Of a stretch of DNA of 12,061 nt, positions 6,129-12,061 are shown in pieces. The stretch's first letter is position 1, and each line of letters opens with the position of its first letter. The notes below the pieces were generated by a model. It was given only the letters and a program-made list of their open reading frames with translations. It made no database searches and was not told the DNA's origin. The position numbers and the translations under genes were made by a program. This DNA comes from Candidatus Nitrosopolaris nunavutensis (GTDB lineage Archaea > Thermoproteota > Nitrososphaeria > Nitrososphaerales > Nitrososphaeraceae): the NCBI GenBank assembly GCA_002501855.1, contig DAOM01000237.1:1-12061 (forward strand), read 5' to 3'.

Positions 6129-6632
6129 ATGTTCGGAAGAGGCAGGATAAAGTCTGGGGACTATGTTTTTGTAGTACATAAGGACCAGAATTATAATAAA
6201 CTGGTCATAGGTAGAGTCCAATCAGCTAATGGAAAGATAATTCAAGTCCGAGGCACTTACATCCGCCCTACTGGTTTGATCCAGCGCATCGAATCTGGAT
6301 ATGCAATGGGGAGACCCAAGGAAGTCCTCCAAAATCCTGACCCTAACAATTGCATTTTCATGTTGATCGACAGGGTTGAAACCGGAGACTTTAATGGAGA
6401 CTTTGACCAAGGCATTTGTAAGGCTGTATGGATAAACGAAAAACGATTCTTTGTTCTCGATGGATGGATAAGAGAAAACTTGCCAGATATGTTTGCAGAC
6501 GTACTAAGAGCTGACACGGAGCAAGAGAGACTGGCTGCGCGGACAACACTTATAGAAAAAATGAATTCGCTCTATGAGAAAGATCTAAAGGATCACTTGT
6601 ATGCGGTGGTCCGAAGTACAAAAATATTGTGA
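6129..6632 (+). CDS. Conserved-looking protein of unknown function
   Basis: A 167-residue soluble protein that I do not recognise. Residues 8-45 are rich in beta-strand (SGDYVFVVHKD, KLVIGRVQSANGKIIQVRGTYI) and look like a small beta-barrel of SH3/KOW type. Residues 74-118 hold a second beta-rich segment (CIFMLIDRVE, KAVWINEKRFFVLDGWI). Residues 118-160 are charged and helical. There is no signal peptide, membrane span or metal-binding cysteine cluster. It has its own strong TATA box, is divergent from an Lrp regulator, and ends 39 bases before rpl12 on the same strand, which has its own TATA-like box. A link to translation is only suggested by position. Confidence 0.7.
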   Translation: MFGRGRIKSGDYVFVVHKDQNYNKLVIGRVQSANGKIIQVRGTYIRPTGLIQRIESGYAMGRPKEVLQNPDPNNCIFMLIDRVETGDFNGDFDQGICKAVWINEKRFFVLDGWIRENLPDMFADVLRADTEQERLAARTTLIEKMNSLYEKDLKDHLYAVVRSTKIL

Positions 6633-6635
6633 AGT

Positions 6636-6644
6636 TTTATATTA
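6636..6644 (+). promoter_or_regulatory. TATA-like box for rpl12
   Basis: TTTATATTA, just after the stop codon of the upstream gene, lies about 32 bases before the ATG at 6672. This would give rpl12 its own transcript with a leader of a few bases. Confidence 0.45.
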
Positions 6645-6671
6645 TGGTCATGGACAGAAGATGTTTTGACA

Positions 6672-6989
6672 ATGGAATACGTATATGCTGCCTTACTATT
6701 ACACAAATTAAAACAAGAGATAACGGAAGATAATATCACGAATGTGGTAAAGTCAACAGGTGTTACCCCCAACGAGGTACAGGTCAAAGCCCTTGTGGCG
6801 GCCTTAACCGAGGTAAATATTGATGAAGCCTTAAAGGCGGCGCCAGTCGCATTATCTAGTAGTCCAGCAGCTAGTGCTGGACCATCCAGTTCAGCACCAT
6901 CTTCAGCAGAATCTAAGGTAGATGAGGAAAAGAAGGAGGAAAAGAAGGAGGAGGAGGCGCTAGAGGGACTCTCTGCGTTATTTGGTTGA
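6672..6989 (+). CDS. rpl12: Ribosomal protein L12 (P1-type acidic stalk protein)
   Basis: This is the archaeal/eukaryal P1/P2-type stalk protein, which binds uL10 as dimers and recruits translation factors to the large ribosomal subunit. The 105-residue product starts [20 protein letters not shown], the family N-terminal dimerisation helix. A helical domain runs to about residue 58, then an Ala/Ser/Pro hinge (59-82), then a Lys/Glu-rich tail ending E-G-L-S-A-L-F-G, the conserved factor-binding tip. ATG at 6672 is chosen because family members begin M-E-Y-V/I-Y; TTG at 6666 would add two residues. The gene is convergent with rpl10, although in many archaea it directly follows rpl10 on the same strand. 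Confidence 0.95.
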   Translation: MEYVYAALLLHKLKQEITEDNITNVVKSTGVTPNEVQVKALVAALTEVNIDEALKAAPVALSSSPAASAGPSSSAPSSAESKVDEEKKEEKKEEEALEGLSALFG

Positions 6990-7077
6990 TCCCTTTACTT
7001 TGCATTATTTGTTTTGGCTAAGATGACGAACTCATCCATAGTGGATCGACAATAATGAGGCCCCGCGGCTGGATTCG

Positions 7078-7107
7078 CTTATTAGTATTCTACTTATTAG
7101 TATTCTA
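7078..7107 (+). repeat. 15-base tandem duplication across the rpl10 stop codon
   Basis: CTTATTAGTATTCTA occurs twice in direct succession (7078-7092 and 7093-7107). The second unit ends in CTA, which on the minus strand is the rpl10 stop codon TAG, so the duplication gives a second in-frame TAG five codons later. Confidence 0.8.
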
Positions 7108-7998
7108 TTGAGGAATGTATCCGCTCTTTTTAACCTGATTTGCAATTATTTGCCCGTTAGCATTTGCCCTAACCAAAACAAATTGGACACTGTCCGGTGA
7201 CACATATCCCGAGTCGGTGGCTAACGCCGTTGCATTTTGATATGCTCTTACAAGTAAGTGTGTGATAGTCTCTACAGTGGGATAACTTGTTTCTATCGCC
7301 AATGAAACTGCCTCGTGGAAAGATCGGGTCAACTCCTCCATATATTCAGCAAGGTTGATCCTTAGATCATTTTCCTTCAGAACCAGACCTTCAGCAATGG
7401 CGAAACTAATTGAAATTCCTGCCTCAATCGGTTTGATATTGAGCTTGCTCATTAGCGAGGCAAGCTTCTGAGATATAATACTCCCAGACCGCACTACTAC
7501 AGTATCCTTACCTACCCAAATAGTTCCCTGGTCAATTTTAGTTGACACATTTGCCTCCTTAAACTCTGAAAGCACAGGACCAGGAGAGATACCTGTGTTC
7601 CCCGCGGGAATTACGATGTCTTTAGTAGCAATATCTCCCCCTTTTGCAGGCAAGAAGACCTTATTCTTGTCAAAAATCAAATTCAGCTTGAAAGGACTAA
7701 TATTCGTAAAAAGTAGTGCGCACTGGCCCTCCAATTCTTTACTTAAATAGTCTAAGCCGGGTCGGTTGCTTAGTTTTTCGAATGCACGCTGCGCGACCCT
7801 GTTCTTAATTACTCTAATCTTAATTTCATTTCGAAATTTTTTGCGAATTGTCATAAGCTGTGTAGCACGAACTTTGGACATTTTGGAAAGAGCAATGACA
7901 TCACATGTCCCCGGTAATTCTTGCAGCTCTTGATACAGCAACCGTTTTTTCTTAGGATAATTTTTCCTTTGCGTGTCCACTTCCACTTGAGACGCCAT
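7105..7998 (-). CDS. rpl10: Ribosomal protein uL10 (P0 stalk base)
   Basis: uL10 (L10e/P0) anchors the stalk on 23S rRNA and carries the L12 dimers. The 297-residue protein has the N-terminal RNA-binding domain (about 10-105, with IRKKFRNEIKIRVIKNRVAQ), the archaeal insertion domain with P-A-G-N-T-G-I-S-P-G-P-V-L (about 132-144), and C-terminal helices (from about 215) that form the L12-binding spine. It lacks the acidic E/K-rich tail ending in G-L-x-A-L-F that many euryarchaeal and eukaryotic P0 proteins share with L12; it ends KKSGYIPQ. It starts at ATG 7998, four bases after the rpl1 stop codon, so the two are almost certainly cotranscribed. Confidence 0.95.
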   Translation of the reverse strand: MASQVEVDTQRKNYPKKKRLLYQELQELPGTCDVIALSKMSKVRATQLMTIRKKFRNEIKIRVIKNRVAQRAFEKLSNRPGLDYLSKELEGQCALLFTNISPFKLNLIFDKNKVFLPAKGGDIATKDIVIPAGNTGISPGPVLSEFKEANVSTKIDQGTIWVGKDTVVVRSGSIISQKLASLMSKLNIKPIEAGISISFAIAEGLVLKENDLRINLAEYMEELTRSFHEAVSLAIETSYPTVETITHLLVRAYQNATALATDSGYVSPDSVQFVLVRANANGQIIANQVKKSGYIPQ

Positions 7999-8002
7999 TT
8001 GA

Positions 8003-8680
8003 CTATTCAGTCCTCTTTTTGCCTTTGTCTTTTTTTATCGGGGCTAATTTCGCCGTCTTACCCATAGTAAACTTTACCATGGTGTTACGTATGTTATTCT
8101 CGCCTTGGGGAAGCTTTTTCTCTACAGCTGCGAGAACAGCACTAGCATTAGCAGTCAATTGACCATCATCTAATTTCTCGTCGCCAATTTTGGCAGATGC
8201 GTTAAGCTGATTCTTTGCTCTAATCCGAACCGATTTACGTAAACGATCTGCAATAGCTTCAATAGGAGCACCGTACGGCATAGGGGTAGGCATTTTGCCT
8301 TTTGGACCTAGAAATTGCCCAAAAGCGCGGCCGACCGTGGCCATCAATGCCGTGTCTGCCAGAAAAAAGTCATGCTCTTTCACCACTTTCCGCGCTTCTC
8401 TCTTGTTAGTCCCCAACCTGTCTAGTTCTTCTGGTTGTATTACTCTATCCACTTCAGCCTTGCGTGCTCTTGTACCAGTATCACCAGTCCCGACTACACA
8501 GATGCTGGCTTGTTTGGTTGGTTTGTGAGGCAAAATCACCACTTCGTTTAGGTTAAACCCTTTTTTAACATCGATATCTCTTAATACGAGTGTTAGTTCC
8601 ACAGACTGGCTGAACTTACGTGTTGTTGCCCCCTCTCGTGCCTGCGTTACGATCAGGCGCAGATCGCTGTCGCTTACCAT
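8003..8680 (-). CDS. rpl1: Ribosomal protein uL1
   Basis: uL1 binds 23S rRNA at the L1 stalk and assists release of E-site tRNA; in many archaea it also represses its own operon by binding a matching mRNA structure. From the ATG at 8680 the product has 225 residues with FSQSVELTLVLRDIDVKKGF (domain I), FLGPKGKMPTPMPYGAP (the conserved L-G-P-K-G-K-M-P loop in domain II), S-V-R-I-R-A-K-N, and a basic tail. ATG 8680 (MVSDSDLRLI) is preferred over ATG 8701 because it matches the usual start about 20 residues before the Q-S-V-E-L motif and lies 38 bases from a TATA-like box. rpl11, which often precedes rpl1, is absent. Confidence 0.95.
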   Translation of the reverse strand: MVSDSDLRLIVTQAREGATTRKFSQSVELTLVLRDIDVKKGFNLNEVVILPHKPTKQASICVVGTGDTGTRARKAEVDRVIQPEELDRLGTNKREARKVVKEHDFFLADTALMATVGRAFGQFLGPKGKMPTPMPYGAPIEAIADRLRKSVRIRAKNQLNASAKIGDEKLDDGQLTANASAVLAAVEKKLPQGENNIRNTMVKFTMGKTAKLAPIKKDKGKKRTE

Positions 8681-8713
8681 ATCACAGATACGAGCATCCA
8701 TGGATAATAAGCT

Positions 8714-8722
8714 ACTTAAAAT
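8714..8722 (-). promoter_or_regulatory. TATA-like box for the rpl1-rpl10 operon
   Basis: The minus strand reads ATTTTAAGT, centred 38 bases before ATG 8680 but only 17 bases before ATG 8701. The spacing favours the later start with a short leader. Confidence 0.4.
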
Positions 8723-8805
8723 CGTTTAGCAATGGTGCCTTTGTATGGCGTATACTCACACTTTTTAAATCTCGCCTTACCATATTCTCATATCCTTCCA
8801 AAAAA

Positions 8806-8891
8806 CGGGCCCGGTGGGCTTCGATCCCACGACTTCCGGCTTTCTTCAAGTTTAGAAGGCAGGCGCTCTATCCATGCTGAGCTACGAGCCC
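8806..8891 (-). tRNA. tRNA-Arg (anticodon TCT) with an apparent 11-base intron
   Basis: Minus-strand cloverleaf. The acceptor stem GGGCTCG pairs with CGGGCCC (one T-G), followed by discriminator G at 8806. The D stem is GCTC/GAGC with a 10-base loop. The anticodon arm is CCTGC/GCCGG with one T-C mismatch. The T stem is GTGGG/CCCAC. The anticodon TCT is at 8856-8854 in a CTTCTA..A loop and reads AGA, so arginine. Between positions 37 and 38, the classical archaeal intron site, 11 extra bases (8852-8842) can fold as CTTC...GAAG, resembling a splicing-endonuclease bulge-helix-bulge. The T loop reads ATCGAAG rather than the usual TTCGAAT, so U54 is lost. CCA is not encoded. The identity is clear; whether it is fully functional is less so. 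Confidence 0.88.
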
Positions 8892-9174
8892 TTACGTCTA
8901 AGCCTGATTCGTAGTTACAGTTAAAATCGTACTACAAAACAGGCAGCATGGTAAGTTGAAAAGGTAAAACCACCTTTATAAAATGTTTAGCCGTCATTGA
9001 CCCCAAGACATGGCTTCCAAATCTAGTTATTAATAAAATCTATTCGAAATGGATTAAGTAGCTTAATATATCAAACATCGTCGATTTTTTAATTTCCCGG
9101 TTACGAAAAGGTATAATAACAAGATAACATTACACAATCATATTGTCACTAATTTAACGTCTTGTGGCAGCCGG
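8892..9174. other. Promoter-rich gap between the tRNA and phaE
   Basis: No coding sequence is recognised. The region holds an AT-rich TTTTAA element at about 8921-8929 (minus, suitable for the tRNA) and an inverted repeat AAAGGT/ACCTTT with a TATA box (8960-8983). A T run at about 9085-9090 could end a short plus-strand RNA. AAAAGGTATAATAAC at 9106-9120 and CTAATTTAACG at 9149-9159 are candidate promoter elements for phaE. Confidence 0.4.
8960..8983 (+). promoter_or_regulatory. Inverted repeat overlapping a TATA box
   Basis: AAAGGT (8960-8965) and ACCTTT (8972-8977) form an inverted repeat separated by six bases. The right arm runs into CTTTATAAAA (8974-8983), a strong TATA-like element. The same AAAAGGT arm recurs at 9106-9112 and 11306-11312, both near PHA genes. 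Placing it as a regulator site is inference. Confidence 0.35.
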
Positions 9175-9189
9175 TTGAAAGTGAATCAT

Positions 9190-9819
9190 ATGGTTATAGA
9201 GGATGAAGTTAACAATAATAGAAGTAGTAGTAATCCTAATAGAAATACCCAGTCGCTAGATAATGCTGATCCCCACTTTTTGCAGGAACAGATAGCCAGA
9301 GTATTCTCTATTTGGTCCGATATCAGCAGATTGCCTACGGTTGGACCCTCCTTCGCTTATTCCCAATATTCGAGAGCTGATCTCAAGGAACTTATTGAGT
9401 TTGGGAAAAACCTTCTTGAATTACAAATCCACTTAAACGAATATTGGGTACAAATCAACAACACCTTTGTACAAGCGTTGGCCAAGTCCTCGGAGAAAGC
9501 GCCCAAACAGTACAACTCAAAACAGGATTTTGAAAATTATAGAAAGATTGCTATAGATGTTTTTGAAGATGCCTTCACTGGCTTGTTCGATTCTAAGGAA
9601 TATGCGATCTCGTGCGGTTTGGTGCTAAGCAACCAATATGATTTATTTACACATTTGCAGAGGCTTGCCGAAAACAATTTGAAAGTACTCAACCTTCCTA
9701 CCCGAAGCGAGATGGATGATCTGTCGAAGGATATTCACGATTTGAAAAAGACTGTTCACGATCTGACCCGGAAAATCGAGGCCTTGAAGATAAATGAATC
9801 AGGAAACATACCTTCCTAA
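9190..9819 (+). CDS. phaE: PHA synthase subunit PhaE-like
   Basis: PhaE is the non-catalytic partner of class III PHA synthases; it binds PhaC and is needed for polymer synthesis on the granule. The 209-residue product has a disordered Asn/Ser-rich start, a mainly helical core (about 30-170), and a C-terminal segment NLPTRSEMDDLSKDIHDLKK followed by T-V-H-D-L-T-R-K-I-E, a coiled coil that matches the conserved L-P-(T/S)-R-x-E-(M/V)-D motif near the end of PhaE/PhaR-type subunits. ATG 9190 is preferred; TTG 9175 and GTG 9181 are possible upstream starts. The 3' end overlaps the phaC start by 26 bases, which implies one operon and translational coupling. Confidence 0.85.
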   Translation: MVIEDEVNNNRSSSNPNRNTQSLDNADPHFLQEQIARVFSIWSDISRLPTVGPSFAYSQYSRADLKELIEFGKNLLELQIHLNEYWVQINNTFVQALAKSSEKAPKQYNSKQDFENYRKIAIDVFEDAFTGLFDSKEYAISCGLVLSNQYDLFTHLQRLAENNLKVLNLPTRSEMDDLSKDIHDLKKTVHDLTRKIEALKINESGNIPS

Positions 9820-10918
9820 TACGTCCGAAAGAACGTTAAAAAGGGGTAGTGAAATCAATGAAAAAATCGATACTAATATAATCTTAAAAGAAATTGGAGA
9901 CACAACCCGTAAGCTCGAAAAAACTCGAAATGTGCTTCATAATGCAGGCGCTATCGAAGTCGGGAGCACCCCCAATGAAATCGTACATGAAGCCAGACTG
10001 TACAGGCTTCTACATTATCGTCCGATGGTAAGCAAGACAGCAAAGACGCCAATTTTGTTTGTATATGCGTTGATAAACAGGTCATATATCCTCGATTTGC
10101 AACCTGATAAGAGCTGGATCCGCAACTTGCTCGGCCAAGGATTTGATATCTATCTGATCGACTGGAAAACGCCGGCCCGGGTTGACAAGTACGTCTCTTT
10201 TGATGATTATGTGAATGAGTACATTGATGATTGTGTAGAGTATGTTAGAACAAAAACTTCAGTAAACAAGATAACCTTACACGGATATTGTATGGGTGCT
10301 ACCATGTCTGCGATTTATAGCACACAACATGAAGATAAAATTAGAAATCTAGCCACAATAGCACCAGTAATTGATTCCAATCAAGATACTACCGTGCTAG
10401 GTAATTTTTCTAGACATCTAGATGTAGACAGAATGTTTAATTCCATTGGTAATTTACCTGTCGAGCAGCTTTATGCATTATTTTCGACCTTAAAGCCATT
10501 CAAGCAGGGAGTAAACAAGTATTTCAACTTAGTTGAAAACATCGATAATGAGGAGTTCGTTCAGAATTTTCTCCGAGTAGAAAAGTGGCTTTATGACACA
10601 CCACCTATTGCAGGGGAAACATTTAGGCAATGGATTACCGACATTTATCAAAGAAACCTTCTAGTGGCTAACGAAATGAAGATAGGAAATGAAATTATAG
10701 ATCTCTCAAAGATAAAAATTCCTCTTCTTAATATTGTTGCTGAAGAAGATCATCTCGTATCACCACAATGCAGTGCGTCGTTAAATGATGCAGTATCAAG
10801 TCTTGACAAGAGATTAATGCGATTTCATACTGGGCATGTAGGACTTATTGCTAGCAGCTACTCTCAGAATAATGTCCTTCCGAAGGTCGGTCAGTGGATT
10901 AAGGCACGATCACAATAG
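9794..10918 (+). CDS. phaC: Class III polyhydroxyalkanoate synthase catalytic subunit PhaC
   Basis: PhaC polymerises (R)-3-hydroxyacyl-CoA into polyester storage granules with release of CoA. The 374-residue length suits class III (about 355-400 residues) and not the longer class I/II enzymes. It has an alpha/beta-hydrolase fold with the PHA-synthase lipase-like box G-Y-C-M-G at 164-168 (catalytic Cys166), a catalytic Asp at 319 (in VAEEDHLVSP) and a catalytic His at 348 (in HTGHVGLI). Upstream are the family segments Y-R-P (75-77), P-I-L-F-V-Y-A-L-I-N-R (86-96) and G-F-D-I-Y-L-I-D-W (116-124). The charged helical N-terminus (about 1-55) is typical. It starts at ATG 9794 inside phaE. Nitrososphaera relatives are known to carry phaC/phaE, which fits. 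Confidence 0.95.
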   Translation: MNQETYLPNTSERTLKRGSEINEKIDTNIILKEIGDTTRKLEKTRNVLHNAGAIEVGSTPNEIVHEARLYRLLHYRPMVSKTAKTPILFVYALINRSYILDLQPDKSWIRNLLGQGFDIYLIDWKTPARVDKYVSFDDYVNEYIDDCVEYVRTKTSVNKITLHGYCMGATMSAIYSTQHEDKIRNLATIAPVIDSNQDTTVLGNFSRHLDVDRMFNSIGNLPVEQLYALFSTLKPFKQGVNKYFNLVENIDNEEFVQNFLRVEKWLYDTPPIAGETFRQWITDIYQRNLLVANEMKIGNEIIDLSKIKIPLLNIVAEEDHLVSPQCSASLNDAVSSLDKRLMRFHTGHVGLIASSYSQNNVLPKVGQWIKARSQ

Positions 10919-10921
10919 CCC

Positions 10922-10942
10922 TCTCAATGGCCTAAATTGAGA
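10922..10942 (+). terminator. Hairpin downstream of phaC
   Basis: Perfect 7-base inverted repeat TCTCAAT (10922-10928) / ATTGAGA (10936-10942) with a 7-base loop, starting three bases after the phaC stop codon. There is no long T run, so it is either a weak terminator or a 3' end structure for the phaEC mRNA. Confidence 0.4.
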
Positions 10943-11002
10943 AATTTCCATGAAATAGTAACCGACAGGATGATCTACTACTAGTCACGCAGACTTACAG
11001 AT

Positions 11003-11299
11003 CTACCCAGGTTCGGTGTCCTTTCTTCTATGAATGGGTATTATGATTACTTGAACCAAGTCACCATCCCCAATATTCAATGCTTGCCGTTCAGCTTCAG
11101 GGATAGAGATCCTGCCCCCACTCTGCACAGTTGTCTTGAACATCGCATTATAATATGTCAAACCTTGAAGTGTGGAGAAAAAATTGTGAATTGCGTCTTG
11201 CTGAACTGCCGAATAACTCTTTACAAAATCTCTTTGTGCTTCGGCGCCTTTTTCAATTGCCTTTTTAAATGATTCATCTCCACCAGCATTATCACTCAT
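11003..11299 (-). CDS. AbrB-domain protein, PhaR-like PHA regulator
   Basis: A 98-residue protein in two parts. Residues 8-53 are an amphipathic helical region (FKKAIEKGAEAQRDFVKSYS, then A-V-Q-Q-D-A-I-H-N-F-F) that could contact PHA granules or other helical PHA proteins. Residues 54-90 form a SpoVT/AbrB swapped-hairpin DNA-binding domain (TTVQSGGRISIPEAERQALN, then I-G-D-G-D-L-V-Q-V-I-I-I-P). In haloarchaea, AbrB-type PhaR beside the PHA genes represses phasin expression and autoregulates. The same location, convergent with phaEC, suggests the same job here, though the orthology is inferred. Start ATG 11299 has a TATA box 27 bases upstream (leaderless), with an AGGT-TAT-ACCT palindrome between them. 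Confidence 0.82.
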   Translation of the reverse strand: MSDNAGGDESFKKAIEKGAEAQRDFVKSYSAVQQDAIHNFFSTLQGLTYYNAMFKTTVQSGGRISIPEAERQALNIGDGDLVQVIIIPIHRRKDTEPG

Positions 11300-11308
11300 T
11301 TCAACAAA

Positions 11309-11330
11309 AGGTTATACCTGCATTTATTTA
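11309..11330 (-). promoter_or_regulatory. TATA box and AGGT/ACCT palindrome upstream of the AbrB-type gene
   Basis: On the minus strand TAAATAAA (11330-11323) is centred 27 bases before ATG 11299. Between them lies the perfect inverted repeat AGGT-ATA-ACCT (11319-11309), placed where a bound repressor would block transcription start. Autoregulation by the AbrB protein is a natural but untested reading. Confidence 0.45.
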
Positions 11331-11343
11331 ACATTAATCCCTA

Positions 11344-12047
11344 CTAACTCTCTTTGACAAGAAAGTTTAAAAGAGCCTTATTGAACTCATCTGGCTTTTC
11401 CACATATGGGGTATGTCCACAATCTTTTAGTATTACAATCTCACCCTGAGGAACTTGTCTGTAATCTTCTAAGTACTGCATGGGTATCATGTTATCATTA
11501 TCTCCCCAGATAAGTAACGTTGGCACTAATAGTTTCGGTAATCTATCAGACAGATTTGGCGAGTCTCGTATTCCCAACAATGTTGACATGAACGCGTACT
11601 TGGCATTCGGGAGCCTCATTCGGTTCACAAAGTCTATTACGGTGTCTTCCGTAACAGCACTGGGATCGTAAGCCATGTCCATGAAGGCTCTGAGTGCATT
11701 CTCACGGGTCGGATAAAGTGCTGCCATAATATACTGGTCAAGAACATGGGTAGAAGATTGCATTCTTCCCGCAGGGGCAGCCAAAACCAATTTATCTATT
11801 CTCCGGCTAAACCTAATCGCGAATTCCATCGCAATCCACCCTCCAAATGATGACCCTACCACGCTCGCAGCCGGGATATTCAAATTATCTAAAAATTTTT
11901 GCAAGAACGAAAGAAAGAAATCCATCGTATATTCGACTGTCGGCTTGTCACTATAACCAAAACCAATAATATCCGGGACAACTACTCTAAAGTGTCTAGA
12001 CAATCCCGGAACTACCGGCAACCATCTTTCAGCAGAGGCCCCTATTC
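11344..12047 (-). CDS. Alpha/beta hydrolase, 5' end cut by contig end
   Basis: Over 230 residues of an alpha/beta-hydrolase-fold protein, numbered here from the internal TTG at 12021. The nucleophile elbow is G-S-S-F-G-G with Ser58, the acid is Asp176 in WGDNDNMIP, and the histidine is His203 in DCGHTPYVEKP. The V-V-P-D-I-I-G-F-G-Y-S-D-K-P segment (14-27) is typical of the MhpC/BphD-like group. Upstream of the TTG the frame continues as G-I-G-A-S-A-E-R-W, clearly the loop after the usual H-G oxyanion motif, so the real start lies beyond the contig. The apparent in-frame stop at about 12057-12055 lies inside adapter sequence. The substrate is unknown; a role as esterase in PHA metabolism is only suggested by its neighbours. 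It starts 44 bases upstream of the AbrB-type gene on the same strand and may be cotranscribed with it or independent. Confidence 0.88.
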
Positions 12048-12061
12048 CTGTCTCTTATACA
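12048..12061 (+). other. Tn5/Nextera mosaic-end adapter remnant
   Basis: CTGTCTCTTATACA at the very end equals the first 14 bases of the 19-base Tn5 mosaic end used in Nextera libraries. It ends flush with the contig and introduces a stop codon into an otherwise open alpha/beta-hydrolase frame. It is almost certainly untrimmed adapter, not genome. Confidence 0.92.

Noticed and set aside
8620..8914. Two plus-strand reading frames of 60-86 residues across the tRNA
   Set aside because: They run antisense through rpl1 and the tRNA-Arg and are low in complexity typical of chance frames.
1..12061. CRISPR array, insertion sequence, prophage or integrase
   Set aside because: No regularly spaced repeats, no transposase or integrase domain and no long terminal inverted repeats were seen. 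The mosaic-end match at the right edge is sequencing adapter, not a resident transposon.

Overview
The window looks like a contig end from an ammonia-oxidising-type archaeon (Thaumarchaeota/Nitrososphaeria, probably a soil Nitrososphaerales relative). The support is archaeal ribosomal proteins uL1, uL10 and the P1-type stalk protein L12, a Sec61-gamma type SecE, the archaeal purine enzyme PurP, an Lrp/AsnC regulator, a tRNA-Arg whose anticodon loop carries a short insert at the usual archaeal intron site, and a class III (PhaE/PhaC) polyhydroxyalkanoate (PHA) synthase. The DNA is AT-rich. Several genes have a TATA-like box 26-31 bases before the start codon, as expected for leaderless archaeal transcripts, and TTG or GTG starts recur.

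Layout, left to right. (1) 1-113: 5' part of an aspartate-kinase-like gene (-), leaving the window. (2) 344-973: alanine-rich helical phasin-like protein (-). (3) 1503-2120: GNAT acetyltransferase (+). (4) 2212-2481: small membrane protein with a zinc ribbon (-). (5) 2741-3253: HEAT-repeat protein with two His-Glu dyads, resembling one lobe of deoxyhypusine hydroxylase (+). (6) 3254-3775: mostly non-coding, with a possible 38-residue DUF1059-like small ORF. (7) 3776-4819: purP (-). (8) 5177-5350: secE (-). (9) 5498-5968: Lrp/AsnC regulator (-), divergent from an unrecognised gene at 6129-6632 (+), which is followed by rpl12 (+). (10) 7105-8680: rpl1-rpl10 operon (-), convergent with rpl12. (11) 8806-8891: tRNA-Arg(TCT) (-). 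(12) 9190-10918: phaE-phaC, overlapping (+). (13) 11003-11299: AbrB-type, PhaR-like regulator (-). (14) 11344 to about 12047: alpha/beta hydrolase (-), cut by the contig end.

Two themes stand out. The right end, and possibly the gene at 344-973, form a PHA storage system: synthase PhaE/PhaC, an AbrB-domain regulator facing it, a hydrolase and a candidate phasin. The central part holds translation and secretion genes, but the common archaeal secE-nusG-rpl11-rpl1-rpl10-rpl12 order is broken: nusG and rpl11 are absent here and rpl12 is on the opposite strand.

The last 14 bases match the Tn5/Nextera mosaic end. They are very likely leftover sequencing adapter and create a false in-frame stop in the final gene.
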